DNA of 7,024 bases, taken from NCBI GenBank assembly GCA_903821805.1, contig CAIJNA010000234.1:1-7024 (forward strand). The letters run 5' to 3'. The position numbers were made by a program, and so were the translations under genes. Each line of letters starts with the position of its first letter. Position 1 is the first letter of the stretch. This DNA is from an uncultured Campylobacterota bacterium. GTDB lineage: Bacteria; Campylobacterota; Campylobacteria; Campylobacterales; Arcobacteraceae. Of the stretch, positions 6,539 through 7,024 are shown in pieces. The notes under the pieces were generated by a model, which ran no database searches, was not told the origin of the DNA, and worked only from the letters and a program-made list of their open reading frames with translations.

Positions 6539-7024
6539 ATGGAATCTTTTATTTCTGATTGGGGATATATTGCACTTGCACTATATAGTTTTGGCGGTGG
6601 CATGATAGCTCTTGCAATTGCTGGAATTTTCAGTTTCACGGGAGAATTAAATATATTTTATGTGATTGCAGTCGCTTCTATCGCGAACTTTATTGGAGAT
6701 CAATTTTTATTCTCAATTGCAAGAAATAACAAAGCTTATGCTAAAGATATGATGTCAAAGTGGGGCAGAAAAATTGCTCTGGCTCATATCTTAATAAGAA
6801 AATATGGAGTTTGGGTAATTTTTATTAAAAAATATATCTATGGTATCAAGACTTTAGTGCCACTTGCTATAGGTATTACAAAATTTGATTCTAAAAAGTT
6901 CATTATTATAAATATTTTTGCATCATTAGTTTGGGGAATTGTTGTTGGAACAATATCTTATTATGTAGGTCAATTATTTCTTGATTCTTGCTTATGGGCT
7001 CAGGACTTTGCATACTACAGCCTC
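6539..7024 (+). CDS. DedA/VTT-family inner-membrane protein, 3' end cut off
   Basis: An open frame from ATG 6539 to the window edge gives 162 residues without a stop (DedA proteins are about 190-220). The family comprises polytopic inner-membrane proteins linked to membrane-potential homeostasis and, in recent work, lipid-carrier flipping. Seen: hydrophobic segments at about 9-32, 38-60, 89-115 and 120-146; GELN near 35-38; the conserved GD pair at 53-54 in NFIGDQFLFSIAR; and PLAIG at 108-112 followed by the FxxxNxxxxxxW element (W132). The family motif FxxRFxPGxRT reads FIKKYIYGIKT (95-105), with K98 and K104 replacing both arginines and Tyr replacing Pro. No clear ribosome site precedes the ATG, which is 3 nt after the htpG stop, so translation is probably coupled to htpG. 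The next Met (residue 22) would remove the first hydrophobic stretch and is less likely. Family call is good; function is not known. Confidence 0.8.
   Translation, partial: MESFISDWGYIALALYSFGGGMIALAIAGIFSFTGELNIFYVIAVASIANFIGDQFLFSIARNNKAYAKDMMSKWGRKIALAHILIRKYGVWVIFIKKYIYGIKTLVPLAIGITKFDSKKFIIINIFASLVWGIVVGTISYYVGQLFLDSCLWAQDFAYYSL

Overview
The window is AT-rich, densely packed bacterial DNA. It most likely comes from a Campylobacterota (Epsilonproteobacteria) genome, perhaps Sulfurimonas- or Arcobacter-like. The reasons are the strong A/T bias at third codon positions, a Campylobacter-type carboxynorspermidine decarboxylase, short GGAG ribosome sites in A/T-rich leaders, and a close-packed operon. 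The genus cannot be settled from sequence reading alone.

Layout. (1) 1-229, minus strand: the 5' part of a zinc-finger thioredoxin 2 (trxC), cut by the window edge. (2) 230-334: a short divergent promoter region. (3) 335-4506, plus strand: a tight four-gene cluster. It holds nspC (last step of norspermidine/spermidine synthesis by the carboxy-route), two adjacent but diverged PPK2-family polyphosphate kinases, and a short GT4-like glycosyltransferase. Junctions are 20 nt, a 4-nt ATGA overlap, and 13 nt, so one transcript is likely. (4) 4495-4663: the htpG control region. It opens with a near-perfect CIRCE operator (HrcA site) whose left arm is also the last three codons of the glycosyltransferase. 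A cluster of TATGAAA-type inverted and direct repeats follows. (5) 4664-6535: htpG (Hsp90). (6) 6539 to the window end: a DedA/VTT-family membrane protein, 3 nt after htpG and cut by the window edge.

How the parts may work together. nspC and the PPK2 pair put synthesis of a polycation (polyamine) and metabolism of a polyanion (polyphosphate) in one operon. That pairing is suggestive, but the link is inferred from order only. The second PPK2 has an extra N-terminal segment of about 75 residues that resembles the Arm/SAM-like DNA-binding start of tyrosine integrases, followed by a lysine-rich linker. This is the most unusual protein feature here. The CIRCE site predicts that htpG, and probably the co-transcribed dedA gene, is repressed by HrcA and induced by heat.

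No RNA genes, insertion sequences, CRISPR arrays or attachment sites were seen.
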